From contig CAIMRY010000019.1 in assembly GCA_903843965.1 (NCBI GenBank), forward strand, positions 227,568-291,567: DNA of 64,000 nt. The letters run 5' to 3'. Shown one piece after another: positions 1 through 8,352 of the stretch. Numbering within the stretch: position 1 is the stretch's first letter; each line of letters opens with the position of its first letter. The translations under genes and the position numbers were made by a program. The notes under the pieces are model-generated. The model was not told the DNA's origin. It saw nothing but the letters and a program-made list of their open reading frames with translations, and did not search any database. The DNA is from an uncultured delta proteobacterium. Lineage in GTDB: Bacteria > Desulfobacterota > Desulfovibrionia > Desulfovibrionales > Desulfovibrionaceae.

Positions 1-85
1 CCAGGCAGATGGGCAGGTACTGGGCCTGGTTGTACACCGGCACCACCAGGGAGACCTTGGGGCAGGGGGCGTTGGGGCGGGTCAC
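1..85 (-). CDS. Family 2 glycosyltransferase, N-terminal fragment (runs off window)
   Basis: Only the first 28 codons are inside the window. The peptide begins with a GTG start followed by a short Pro/Cys-containing lead and then the typical GT-A opening VSLVVPVYNQAQYLP, the first beta strand and the nucleotide-binding turn of family 2 glycosyltransferases. A strong Shine-Dalgarno, AAGGAGAA, lies 6-13 bases before the GTG. It follows gspC in the same direction and is probably the distal gene of the secretion/glycosylation cluster. The sugar donor cannot be guessed from the fragment. Confidence 0.7.
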   Translation of the reverse strand, partial: MTRPNAPCPKVSLVVPVYNQAQYLPICL

Positions 86-200
86 GGCGGTTCTCCTTGG
101 CTGCGGCTGGCCAGGTCCTGTCGGGCTGGCCAGGCCGGTCGGACATTGACGAACCCGGCCTGCGGCTCATGCGCCTCATCGGACGCCCAGGGCTTTTGGG

Positions 201-1085
201 TTAGGGCGTTCTGGCGCGGTGCGCGGCTGCGTTGCCAAGCTCCAGCCTGCGCAGCTGCCCGCCGTTTTGCAGCAGCACCTGCCCTGGCTCCACGGAAATG
301 AGCGTCCAGCCGCGCGCCTGCTCGCCCAGGCGCAAGGACACCGCCGCCCCGTCCACCTGGAGCATGGCCAGGGGCCGCTCCCCGCCCGCAATGACGCCCA
401 CCAGCAGGAAGCCCTCCAGGCCCAGGCGCGGCACGGGCTGGGCCGCAGGGGCCTTGGCCTCGACTTCAGAAGTATTGGCCGCAGACGTTTTGGACGCAGG
501 AGTTTTGGCCGCTGGCCGGGCGCTGGCCTGGCCCGCCGGAGACTTCGTTGCCCCTGCCGCAGCCTGCGCAGACGCCTCGGCAGCACGACCAAGGCCGCTG
601 GCCCCGGGCGGCGCAGCGTTCGCCCCTGGCGAGACGGCCTGGCCCTGCACGCTGTGGCCGCCGGAGAGGGGGGCCGTGGCGCTGATGTTGGGGGGAGCCT
701 GGGAACTGGCCTGGGGGTTCTGCGGGGCGGAATACGGCGAGGGACGCGGCGCGGTCGCCCCCTGGGGCGTCACGCTGGTGTCCGCCTGGGCAAAGGCGGC
801 CTGGGCGGGCGGGCCCGGTCGGCCTGGGGTCTGCGGAACGACCACGGGGGCGGGCGGCTGTCCCAGGGGAAAGAACGGCGAGCTCTCCAGCTTCAGCACG
901 TTGCGCTCCAGGATGATGCGCACAGGCGACTCCTCGCCGTAGGCCTGGCCCTGGGCGCGCAGCTCCTCGGGCGGGCGCAAAAAGGGCGCGGGCCTGGGCA
1001 CGAAGCTTGTGGCCAGGTAGGCCAGGCCCAGGCCGATGGCCGCAGGCAGGGCCAGCTTGGGCAGCGTGCGCCAGACGATCTGCAT
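201..1085 (-). CDS. gspC: Type II secretion system protein GspC-like (inner membrane HR-domain protein)
   Basis: 294 residues. A short cytoplasmic lead is followed by one membrane segment (about residues 10-28), a long periplasmic Ala/Pro/Gln-rich linker (about 70-215) and a C-terminal homology-region domain (about 222-288) containing LEGFLLVGVIAGGERPLAML and a final strand pattern VLLQNGGQLRRLEL. In GspC this HR domain binds the first domains of the secretin GspD and links inner and outer membrane complexes. There is no visible PDZ or coiled-coil tail after the HR domain, so it is a short GspC. It lies 25 bases after the aminotransferase gene and is co-directional with gspD, gspN, gspM and gspL. 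The linker is low-complexity, so sequence searches may only hit the HR domain. Confidence 0.75.
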   Translation of the reverse strand: MQIVWRTLPKLALPAAIGLGLAYLATSFVPRPAPFLRPPEELRAQGQAYGEESPVRIILERNVLKLESSPFFPLGQPPAPVVVPQTPGRPGPPAQAAFAQADTSVTPQGATAPRPSPYSAPQNPQASSQAPPNISATAPLSGGHSVQGQAVSPGANAAPPGASGLGRAAEASAQAAAGATKSPAGQASARPAAKTPASKTSAANTSEVEAKAPAAQPVPRLGLEGFLLVGVIAGGERPLAMLQVDGAAVSLRLGEQARGWTLISVEPGQVLLQNGGQLRRLELGNAAAHRARTP

Positions 1086-1110
1086 GCCTTCCCCCCGCCC
1101 CTGCCGCAGC

Positions 1111-2283
1111 CTACCCGGCCAAGGCTGCGGCGATCTCCTGCTGGACCTCCGCCGTGAGGTAGGGGTGCATGGGGATGCTGAAGATGCGCGCGGCTAGGGC
1201 CTCGCTCACCGGCATGGCGCCCGGCCCGTAGCCCAGGTTCGCGAAGGCCGGCTGCAGGTGCAGGGGCACGGGGTAGTAGATGCTCGACGGCACCTGGGCC
1301 CTGGTCAAACGGTCCAGCAGCTCCTGGCGGTGGGCCGTGCTCTCGGCCTGGATGCAGTACTGGGCGTGGACCGAGACGTTGCCGCCCGGCACCACGGGCA
1401 GGGTCAGGCCGGGAATGGGGCCGAGGAGCTTTGCGTAGCGCGCGGCCACGTCCTGGCGCAGGCGCACCTCGTCCTCGAAGATTTCGAACTTGGCCAGGAG
1501 CACCGCAGCCTGCATGGTGTCCAGCCGGCCGGTGATGCCCAGGCGCACGTTCTGGTACTTGTCCGCGCCCTGGCCGTGCACGCGGATGGAGCGCAGAAGC
1601 TCCAGCAGCTCCGGGTCGTCGGTGAAGCACATGCCGCCGTCGCCATAGCAGCCCAGCGGCTTGGCCGGGAAGAACGAGGTGCAGGCGATCTGGCCGAAGC
1701 TCCCGGCCCGGCGCGCGACGCCGGACAGCTCGCTCGTGGCCCCGAAGGCCTGGGCCGCGTCCTCGATGACAAAGAGCCCGTGCGCCGCCGCCACGGGCAG
1801 GATGGCCGCGTAGTCGGCCAAAAGGCCGAAGAGGTCCACCGGGATCACGGCCTTGGGCGTAAGGGCTCCGGCGTGCGCGGGCAGCGGGTGCAGGGCCGGG
1901 TCGTCGGCGCGCACGGCGCGCACGGCCAGGTCCAGCCTGGCGGGGTCCATGTTGCAGGTCGCCGGGTCCACGTCCACGAACACCGGGGTCGCGCCCAAGA
2001 GCGCCACCACCTCGGCCGTGGCCATGAAGGTGAAGGGCGGGCAGAACACCGCGTCGCCCGGGCCGACCTTGAGGGCCATCAGGGCCATCATCAGCGCGTC
2101 CGTGCCGGAAGCGCAGCCCACGGCGTGGCGCGTGCCGCAATATCCGGCCAGGCGCTCCTCCAGACGGGCCACGTCAGGCCCGTTGATGAACGCGCCGGAC
2201 GCGAGCACGGCCTGGATGCCGCGCTCCACCTCCGCCGCAACGCGGCGGTGCTGGGTCTTCAGGTCGATGAAGGGAATGCTCAT
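1111..2283 (-). CDS. DegT/DnrJ/EryC1/StrS family sugar aminotransferase
   Basis: 390 residues, the usual length for PLP-dependent nucleotide-sugar aminotransferases. Visible family marks are the N-terminal FIDLKTQHRRV, the cofactor-binding SGTDALMMAL, FTFMATAEVV, VDVDPATCNMDP, the VIEDAAQAFGA segment whose Asp contacts the pyridine nitrogen, and SFFPAKPLGCYGDGG with the Schiff-base lysine. The resemblance is to WbpE/PglE-type enzymes that put an amino group on a UDP-linked keto sugar. The ATG overlaps the TGA of the upstream STT3 gene (ATGA), so the two are probably translationally coupled. It may make an amino sugar for the glycan that the STT3 enzyme transfers; that link is inferred from position. 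The exact substrate is not known. Confidence 0.88.
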   Translation of the reverse strand: MSIPFIDLKTQHRRVAAEVERGIQAVLASGAFINGPDVARLEERLAGYCGTRHAVGCASGTDALMMALMALKVGPGDAVFCPPFTFMATAEVVALLGATPVFVDVDPATCNMDPARLDLAVRAVRADDPALHPLPAHAGALTPKAVIPVDLFGLLADYAAILPVAAAHGLFVIEDAAQAFGATSELSGVARRAGSFGQIACTSFFPAKPLGCYGDGGMCFTDDPELLELLRSIRVHGQGADKYQNVRLGITGRLDTMQAAVLLAKFEIFEDEVRLRQDVAARYAKLLGPIPGLTLPVVPGGNVSVHAQYCIQAESTAHRQELLDRLTRAQVPSSIYYPVPLHLQPAFANLGYGPGAMPVSEALAARIFSIPMHPYLTAEVQQEIAAALAG

Positions 2284-4541
2284 TGTGTGAAGGCCTCCGT
2301 CTGCCCTTGCGGCTCCTGGGCCGGGGGCAAAACCTCGTAGATGCGCACCAGGGGAAAGCCCTCGTGCACGAGTTTGAAGTATCTCGACACCTCGGCCCGG
2401 CCAGGGTCGCCGATCAGCAGCTGCACGGCCATGCTGTTGTAGGCCAGGTCGTCCATGAGTTTGACGCTCTTGGCCACGTCATTGATGATGAGATGCGGCG
2501 CGACCGGATTCATGGGGAAGAGCACGCGCCTGACGCCCTTCTCGGCCAGCAGGTCCACGCTCTTGATGCCGATGGGCGCGCTGTTCGAACGGAAGACCAT
2601 CAGGCCCTGGCCCTGGTCGACATTGAAGGCCTCATTGATGTCCTGGGTTCTGGCGTAGGTTCCCTTGCCGTTCACCAGATCCCAGCTGCCGTAGAAGCCC
2701 ATCCAGTAGAGCAGGCCCACGTCCTCCCAGCAGACCACCAGGTACTGGGTGGGCGGGCGCTTCATGGGCTGGTCCGACACGGCCAGCAGGGCCAGGGACT
2801 GCTGCACCTCCGGCGCCGAGAGCTTGTCCCAGCGGCGCGCCGGGTCCTGGTTCAGGCCCGCGCTCATGTTGATGACCTGGGCCGCCTGGCGCGGGGAGGA
2901 GGTCATCAGGGCCAGGGCCGTGGGATAAATGTCGCGGCCCGCGTGCCGGCCGCCGTCGGTGGGGGTCATGCGCTCGGCGTAGTACTGGGTGGCGTAGCCG
3001 AAGTCCCACCAGGTCCAGACCGAGGCGTCCTTGGGGGCAAAGGTCTTGAGCTGCATCAAGGCCTCGGCGTGGGGCGGAGCCAGCACCGGGGTTGGCGCCA
3101 GGTCGCGGTAGGGCCCCACATAGCCCAGCAGGCAGCCGCCGGCCAAAAGGATCTGCACCAGGGTCAGGACGTTCTCCCGCGCGCCGGTGCGGTGCAGAAT
3201 GGCCTTGGCCAGCCAGTGCACGCCCAGGCCCAGGCCCAGGGCCATGGGCGGGCCGCCGAACATGGCGAAGCGCACGCCCATGAACAGGCTGCCCACGCCC
3301 AGCACCGTGAGCGGCAGCAGCAGCATGAACGCCGGGCGCAACGCCAGGACGCACACCAGCCCGAGCCCGCTAGCAACGCCAACCCAGGGCGCGACCGAGG
3401 TTCCGGCGAGGAAGGTCGTCCAGTCGACCACGTTCTTGGCCTCGCGGATGCTCTGGGTGATGCCCGGATACACGGGACCGGGAACAGCCCCCACCCCCGC
3501 GCCGGACTTGGCCGCGTCGGCCACGGGCTTCAGGTAGCTGAACACCTTGTCGACATAGGGCCCAAGGGGCACCAGCATGTCGCAGAACACGGCCAGAAAG
3601 ATGAGCGCCACCAGCCAGACCCAGGGGTGGTCCAGCACGAATCCGAGCCGCTGCGGCCTGCGCCAGAGCAGCACGACCAGGGCGATGGCCGCGATCAGAA
3701 CGCCCACCTCAAAGGGAGTCACGACAAAAACCACGGTGGCGTAGCGCCGTATGCCGGCGTAGGCCACGAAGCCATAGACCACAAGCAGCTTCAGGGCGTC
3801 CAGCCTGCGGCCTTGGCGGCCGGTGACTGCGGCCAGCGCCAGGGCCACCCAGAACAGGGCCACGCCGATGATCCGGATGTCGTCGTGGGCGAAGTGCGCC
3901 ACCCGCGCCACCAGGCCGTAGGCCAGGGCCAGCCAGGGCAGCGCAGCCGGAAGGGGCTCGGCCTCCTGGCGCTCCTGGGGCGTGGCGCACCAGCCGCGCG
4001 TGCAGCAGAACGAGAGCAGGTGCGCCAGCATGAAGCCAATGACCAGGGGCATGAGCAGGGTGAAGGGGTCTGTGTCGAAATAGCCCAGGCGCGAGCGGTA
4101 GTAGAAGCCCGGGGCCAGGGCCCCGATGCAGCCTGCGGCGATGGCCGCCCTGCGCCCGCCCAGCAGCCAGCCCCAAAAGGCCGTGCCCACGGCCACCAGG
4201 CTGGCCAGGTAGGCCGGCGTCCAAAAGGCGACCTTCCACAGGGGCGCGCCAGACACGTGGCTTAAAAGCCACGCCAGCAGGGACATGCCGTAATTGGTGA
4301 ACGAGCCCACGCCCTTGGCCCCGGCCAGCCAGCCGTAGGAGTCATGGGTGGCCAGGAGCTTCTCCCCGCCGACCATGAGACCCGGACCGGCCCAGTTGCC
4401 CGCGTCCATGAGACGGATGGCCAGGGTCACCCCGTAGCTCAACAGAGCGACGACCACGAGCCATTTCCAGTCCTCCCGCCAAACCGGGCGTTCGTCCAGG
4501 AACTCGCTTATCTGCGCACACTTTTGAGAAAAGGCCTTCAT
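2280..4541 (-). CDS. STT3/PglB-like oligosaccharyltransferase
   Basis: 753 residues with about a dozen membrane segments in the first 460 residues and a large C-terminal periplasmic domain. Catalytic signatures are visible: an acidic residue in THDSYG (Asp67), the metal-binding YFDTDPF (Asp156/Asp158), a SIRE motif in the external loop (364-367, equivalent to the TIxE motif) and WWDFGY (511-516), the acceptor-binding WWDYG-type motif with Phe for Tyr. STT3/PglB enzymes transfer a lipid-linked oligosaccharide to Asn in the periplasm. The gene overlaps the aminotransferase by four bases and follows gspD by 16 bases, so it lies inside a T2SS operon. Targets and glycan are unknown. The family assignment is firm; the WWDFG substitution is worth noting. 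Confidence 0.92.
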   Translation of the reverse strand: MKAFSQKCAQISEFLDERPVWREDWKWLVVVALLSYGVTLAIRLMDAGNWAGPGLMVGGEKLLATHDSYGWLAGAKGVGSFTNYGMSLLAWLLSHVSGAPLWKVAFWTPAYLASLVAVGTAFWGWLLGGRRAAIAAGCIGALAPGFYYRSRLGYFDTDPFTLLMPLVIGFMLAHLLSFCCTRGWCATPQERQEAEPLPAALPWLALAYGLVARVAHFAHDDIRIIGVALFWVALALAAVTGRQGRRLDALKLLVVYGFVAYAGIRRYATVVFVVTPFEVGVLIAAIALVVLLWRRPQRLGFVLDHPWVWLVALIFLAVFCDMLVPLGPYVDKVFSYLKPVADAAKSGAGVGAVPGPVYPGITQSIREAKNVVDWTTFLAGTSVAPWVGVASGLGLVCVLALRPAFMLLLPLTVLGVGSLFMGVRFAMFGGPPMALGLGLGVHWLAKAILHRTGARENVLTLVQILLAGGCLLGYVGPYRDLAPTPVLAPPHAEALMQLKTFAPKDASVWTWWDFGYATQYYAERMTPTDGGRHAGRDIYPTALALMTSSPRQAAQVINMSAGLNQDPARRWDKLSAPEVQQSLALLAVSDQPMKRPPTQYLVVCWEDVGLLYWMGFYGSWDLVNGKGTYARTQDINEAFNVDQGQGLMVFRSNSAPIGIKSVDLLAEKGVRRVLFPMNPVAPHLIINDVAKSVKLMDDLAYNSMAVQLLIGDPGRAEVSRYFKLVHEGFPLVRIYEVLPPAQEPQGQTEAFTQ

Positions 4542-4557
4542 GCCGTTTCCGCCTGCC

Positions 4558-6333
4558 TTAAGGTTTCACATCACTTACGCTCCGGCCCGGGCCCGGTGAG
4601 GACTCCCCGTCCCGGACCACCCGCCCCGTGAGCACAATGCCGATCCGCCGCGACCCGTGCTGGGGCCCCCGGCGGGAAAACAACGTCCAGCCCGCGCTGG
4701 CCTCACCCTGAGATCCGGCTTGGAGCCCCTGCGCCGGGCCCGGCTCCTTGGCCAGCAAGAGCAGCAGCGCGCCCTCGGGCATGCGTGCCTCGGCCCACTG
4801 GGGTCCGGCGCCGGGGTCGGCGTCTTCCAGGCGCACGCGCACAGACACCTGTCCGCCCTCCGCGTCCTCCAGGGACGTGAACACCAGCCGTTGGCTCTCC
4901 ACCTCCGGCCCTGTGCCCGCCGGATTTGTCCCCGCCGGATTTGCTCCGGGCGGATTTGGCCGGGTGATGCTCAGGCGCATCTCGCCGCCGTCCGGGACTA
5001 CGGCCCTGGGCCGGGCCAGCACCCGCAGCTCCGGGTCCGCAGCCAGTTGCGCAGCCAGGGCGTCCAGCCCGGTCGGCGCGGCCATTGGGCCAGCAGCCTC
5101 TTCCGCCGCCAATACGCCCGCCAATACGCCCAACGCGCTTCCGCGCAGGGCCAGGCCCAGGCCCACGGCCGCCTGGTCAAAACCGCTGCTCCCGGCTGGC
5201 GAAGCCGACGGCGGATTCGCCACCGCCGCAGCACCTCCGGCCGCGCCCATCCCCGCGCCCATCCCCGCGCCAGGACTGACGGACAAAATCTCCCGGCCGG
5301 AAGCCCGCGCGGGCAGCTCCAGCACCAGGGCCTCCAGCAGCACCCTGGGCCGCAGCTGGTCCAGCTTCTCCACCACGCGCTCCGCCTGGGCCATGAACTC
5401 CGGCTCGGCCAGGACCACCACGGCTCCCGCCTCCGCGTTCACGCGCACGTTGCCCAGCCCCTTGTCCGCAGCGGCCAGCCCGCGCAGCACCCCGGCCACC
5501 TTGTCGGCCTTGGCGTAGCGCAGCCGAAAGGCCCGCAGCGCCGGGGCCGCGCGTCCGCCCTCGTCAATCTGCGAGAGCAGGCGGCGGGCCTGGTCCACCT
5601 GGTCCGCGCCGCCAGCCAGCAGCACCGAATTGCTCCACTCCAGGGCCAAAACCACCGGAGCCGGGCCGGGCAGCCCCCGGAAATGCATGCCCAGCTTGCG
5701 CGCGGCCAGCCTGGCCTCGGCCCGCTGCAAGGGCGCAAGCTCAAGCACGGCCCCGGCGGACGCGGCATCCAGGGCCGCCAGCACCGCGCGCGCGCGCGCC
5801 ACCCGCTCGGCCCTGTCGCGCAGGACCAGCCAGTGGCCCTGGGCGGCGACAGCCACCTGGCCGTCGTCCGAGCGCAACCCCTCCAGCACGCGGGCTGCCT
5901 GGGCCAGGTCCAGCCCCGGGGCCAGCCGCTGGGCCAAAATCTGCGTGGGCCCGGCCACCTGGACCGGGTGCTTGGGGTCGGGCAGCAGGTACCAGACCTC
6001 GCCGCGCGGGATGGCGATCAAGCCCGCAACGCCCAGCACCAGGGCCTGCATCTCCGCCAGTTCGGCTTCGCCCACGCTCTGGCGCGAAACCAGGGTCACC
6101 GTGGCATCAGGCAGCTGGTCCACGCGGTACACCGGGTTCTTGCCCGAGAACTGACCCATGAACAGAAGAAAGTCCTTGAACGCCGCACCTTCCAGCCCGA
6201 TCCGCAGCCCCACGGCCCCGGTCTCCGCCCCGGCCCCGGCCGCAGGCGCGGCCAAAAGGGTCGGCCCGGCCAGCAGGCAGATCAGCAGCGCGGCAATGAG
6301 GCCGCAGGTTCCCGGAGCTCCAGGGCGTCCCAT
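4558..6333 (-). CDS. gspD: Divergent type II secretion secretin GspD-like protein
   Basis: 591 residues from an ATG with a good Shine-Dalgarno (GGGGAG, 7-base spacing); an in-frame TTG 45 bases upstream is less likely. A signal peptide (about residues 1-32) is followed by an N0-like region and repeated N1/N2/N3-type modules with the pattern in which a strand hits a log-odds-like ALDAASAGAVLELAPL and FRLRYAKADKVAGVLRGLA. The C-terminal barrel region is divergent: PELRVLARPRAVVPDGGEMRL resembles the secretin core, but it is interrupted by an insertion of tandem Asn-Pro-Pro/Ala-Gly units. It sits between gspN and the STT3 gene. It probably forms the outer-membrane channel, but the barrel is atypical enough that a secretin-related accessory protein is an alternative. 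Confidence 0.7.
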   Translation of the reverse strand: MGRPGAPGTCGLIAALLICLLAGPTLLAAPAAGAGAETGAVGLRIGLEGAAFKDFLLFMGQFSGKNPVYRVDQLPDATVTLVSRQSVGEAELAEMQALVLGVAGLIAIPRGEVWYLLPDPKHPVQVAGPTQILAQRLAPGLDLAQAARVLEGLRSDDGQVAVAAQGHWLVLRDRAERVARARAVLAALDAASAGAVLELAPLQRAEARLAARKLGMHFRGLPGPAPVVLALEWSNSVLLAGGADQVDQARRLLSQIDEGGRAAPALRAFRLRYAKADKVAGVLRGLAAADKGLGNVRVNAEAGAVVVLAEPEFMAQAERVVEKLDQLRPRVLLEALVLELPARASGREILSVSPGAGMGAGMGAAGGAAAVANPPSASPAGSSGFDQAAVGLGLALRGSALGVLAGVLAAEEAAGPMAAPTGLDALAAQLAADPELRVLARPRAVVPDGGEMRLSITRPNPPGANPAGTNPAGTGPEVESQRLVFTSLEDAEGGQVSVRVRLEDADPGAGPQWAEARMPEGALLLLLAKEPGPAQGLQAGSQGEASAGWTLFSRRGPQHGSRRIGIVLTGRVVRDGESSPGPGRSVSDVKP

Positions 6334-6434
6334 GCGATTGCTCCCCACGGCCGCAAGGCTTTTCCCCCGCACAGCCAAGACTTCAGGTGCATGTCAATCG
6401 CGTGTTTCTATCCGGTTTTGCGGCGGAGGGCAAT

Positions 6435-7262
6435 TCACTCCGGCAGGGCGGCCTGGCCCAGGAAATCGCCCAGAATGCCCGAGGAGTTGAAGGGGAAGGT
6501 TTCGCGTCCGCGGATGACCTCGCCGCTGACGACGTAGGGCGAGCGCAGCAGCGACTCCGGCTTGAGGGCCGCAGTGCCCTCGGCGCGCACCTGCACGGGC
6601 TCGCGCAGGGTGAAGGAGCGGATGCGCAGGCTGCCCTCCTGGTAGGCCAGGGCCAGAGCAGCGTCGCCCAGCCAGAGGTTGCCGGGCAGCGTCAGGGAGA
6701 CGCCGCGCAGGTCCAGAAAGCCCTTTTCCAGCACCCTGGTCTGGCGCAGGAACACGCCATCGCTGCGCACGTCCAGGCTGCCCTGGATGTCGCGGCGGCC
6801 CAGGCAGCCCAGGTTGACCTGGCCCTGGATGTCGAAGGCGCCGGAATCGAAGTACACCAGCCGGGCCTCGCGCCCGCCGCTGTCCACGCGCACGGTGCAG
6901 AGCGGGGTCACGCCCAGGCGCACGTCCACCCACTGCATCCGGGGCGAAACGTTCCAGCCCGGCGCATCCACCGCAAAGCCGTTGACGCGGAAGCCGAGCG
7001 GCCCGGCGCGGTCCACGTTCTGCCAGGTCATGCGCAGCTCCGGGTGGCTGCCGGCAAAGTGCCGCAGCCCCAGGTGCCAGATGGTGTCCCAGGGCAGGTA
7101 GAGCACCAGCCCGGCCAAAAGCCCCGCGCACAGCGCCGCGAACCCCGCCCCGCCAAGAATGCGCCAGCCGCGCGGGCTGCTGCGCTCCGGGCACTGGGGC
7201 GCGTCATTATTCGGCGGGATGTCTGTCGGCGTGTTCTGCCGGGTGCCCTGCTGTGTGCTCAT
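6435..7262 (-). CDS. gspN: Type II secretion system protein GspN
   Basis: 275 residues: a Gln/Thr/Pro-rich cytoplasmic lead, one membrane segment (about 37-55) and a periplasmic region of repeated beta strands, including LRMTWQNVDRAGPLGFRVNGF and LDLRGVSLTLPGNLWLGDAALAL. This AsmA-like, strand-rich layout is that of the GspN proteins found in deltaproteobacterial and leptospiral T2SS. The gene starts 15 bases after gspM and is followed 101 bases later by gspD. GspN is dispensable in some systems and its role is unclear; a part in outer-membrane assembly of the machine has been proposed. Confidence 0.75.
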   Translation of the reverse strand: MSTQQGTRQNTPTDIPPNNDAPQCPERSSPRGWRILGGAGFAALCAGLLAGLVLYLPWDTIWHLGLRHFAGSHPELRMTWQNVDRAGPLGFRVNGFAVDAPGWNVSPRMQWVDVRLGVTPLCTVRVDSGGREARLVYFDSGAFDIQGQVNLGCLGRRDIQGSLDVRSDGVFLRQTRVLEKGFLDLRGVSLTLPGNLWLGDAALALAYQEGSLRIRSFTLREPVQVRAEGTAALKPESLLRSPYVVSGEVIRGRETFPFNSSGILGDFLGQAALPE

Positions 7263-7277
7263 CTGCGCCTTTGGCCC

Positions 7278-7772
7278 CTAGTGCGACAGGACCAGCTCCA
7301 GGTCCACGCGCTTGTCGTTGTCCGAGCGCACGGAAATGTGCCCCGACTCGGTGATCAGCCCGGCCTGCAGGCGCAGGTCGCGCAGAACCTCCACCAGCTC
7401 GCGCAGGCTCAAGCCCCGCGCCGTAACGGACAGCCGCTCCGGCCCCTGGAGGCCCGGCAGGGGCAGCACACGCAGGCGCGCAGGGTCAATGCCCACGCCC
7501 TGGGCCACCTGCTCCGCAGCCTGGAGCGGAGGGGCGTCGCCCAGGGTCATCATCCGCCCGCGCAGGTCCATGGCCTCCGCAGCCATGGGGGCCACCATGA
7601 CGTAGGTCTGGCCCGCGTCCTCGTAGGCCTTTTCCGCCACGCGGGTAAGGGCCGAGAGCACTGCCCAGGCCGCCAGCAGCCCCACGCCCCAGGCCAGCAC
7701 CAAAAGCCGCCACAGGCGGCGCTGGGCCTTGGCCGTCAGGTGCGTCAGGCGCGCCATCCACCGCCAGGTCAC
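7278..7772 (-). CDS. gspM: Type II secretion system protein GspM
   Basis: 164 residues with a basic cytoplasmic N-terminus, one membrane segment (about 22-42) and a periplasmic ferredoxin-like domain (about 75-160) with the GspM pattern GLSLRELVEVLRDL followed by a short strand and a Glu/Leu-rich end. GspM partners with GspL in the inner-membrane platform. Its ATG overlaps the stop of the upstream gspL-like gene by four bases, which fits their obligate pairing. The gene is of normal length. Confidence 0.8.
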   Translation of the reverse strand: MTWRWMARLTHLTAKAQRRLWRLLVLAWGVGLLAAWAVLSALTRVAEKAYEDAGQTYVMVAPMAAEAMDLRGRMMTLGDAPPLQAAEQVAQGVGIDPARLRVLPLPGLQGPERLSVTARGLSLRELVEVLRDLRLQAGLITESGHISVRSDNDKRVDLELVLSH

Positions 7773-8311
7773 TGGTCCACCTTTGGCGGCGCGGCGCGGT
7801 TCCGGGCCTTTACGGAAAGTTCAAAGCGCACCGGAGTCTTGAAGGCGTCGACCGTGCGCAGGCTGAAGGTGAACAGGCTCTCTGTGGCCAGGGCCGACTG
7901 GTACAGCTCCAGGTCCTTGGCGCTCTGCGCCGTGCCGCTGACCACGCCGCTTTGCGCGGCCATGGAGACCTCGGTGATGCGCAGCCCTTCCGGCGCGCGG
8001 CGCGAGAGGGCCGCCAGAAGCTCCACAAGATCCAGACGCTGCGAGGCCTCGGCCCGGAGCTTGCCCAGCTCGAACTGCAGCCGCCCGTAGGGCGACCGGC
8101 CCGGATCGCCGCCCAGGGCGCGTTTGTAGACCTCGTGCACGGCCTGCTCCAGCCGCTGGGCCCGGGAATATTCCTGCCACCAACGCACCATCTGCCCGGC
8201 GCAGAACAGCGCCCCGGCCACGGTCACGGCCAGAAGCATCCGGCCATAGCGGCGGTGCTCGGACTCCGGGAGGCACTGGTGCCCTGTGTTGGTTTCGCCT
8301 TGGGTGCTCAT
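7769..8311 (-). CDS. GspL-like protein lacking the cytoplasmic actin-like domain
   Basis: 180 residues: a short cytoplasmic lead, one membrane segment (about 25-43), a coiled stretch (about 48-95) and a ferredoxin-like periplasmic domain with LVELLAALSRRAPEGLRITE and SGTAQSAKDLELYQSAL. This is the C-terminal half of GspL, or equally the fold of PilN. Full GspL is near 400 residues and carries an ASKHA-type cytoplasmic domain that docks the ATPase GspE; that part is absent here, and the sequence directly upstream is the stop of a glycosyltransferase. Either the cytoplasmic domain is encoded separately elsewhere (a PilM/PilN-type split) or the gene was truncated. It overlaps gspM by four bases. 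Confidence 0.7.
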   Translation of the reverse strand: MSTQGETNTGHQCLPESEHRRYGRMLLAVTVAGALFCAGQMVRWWQEYSRAQRLEQAVHEVYKRALGGDPGRSPYGRLQFELGKLRAEASQRLDLVELLAALSRRAPEGLRITEVSMAAQSGVVSGTAQSAKDLELYQSALATESLFTFSLRTVDAFKTPVRFELSVKARNRAAPPKVDQ

Positions 8312-8352
8312 GTCATCTCGGCCTGGCTGCTTGATTCATCTGGCTGATTGGT

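Noticed and set aside
893..2140. Long open frames opposite or shifted to gspC, DegT, gspD and other genes
   Set aside because: Very GC-rich codon positions create long antisense frames rich in Arg, Pro, Ala and Gly with no family motifs.
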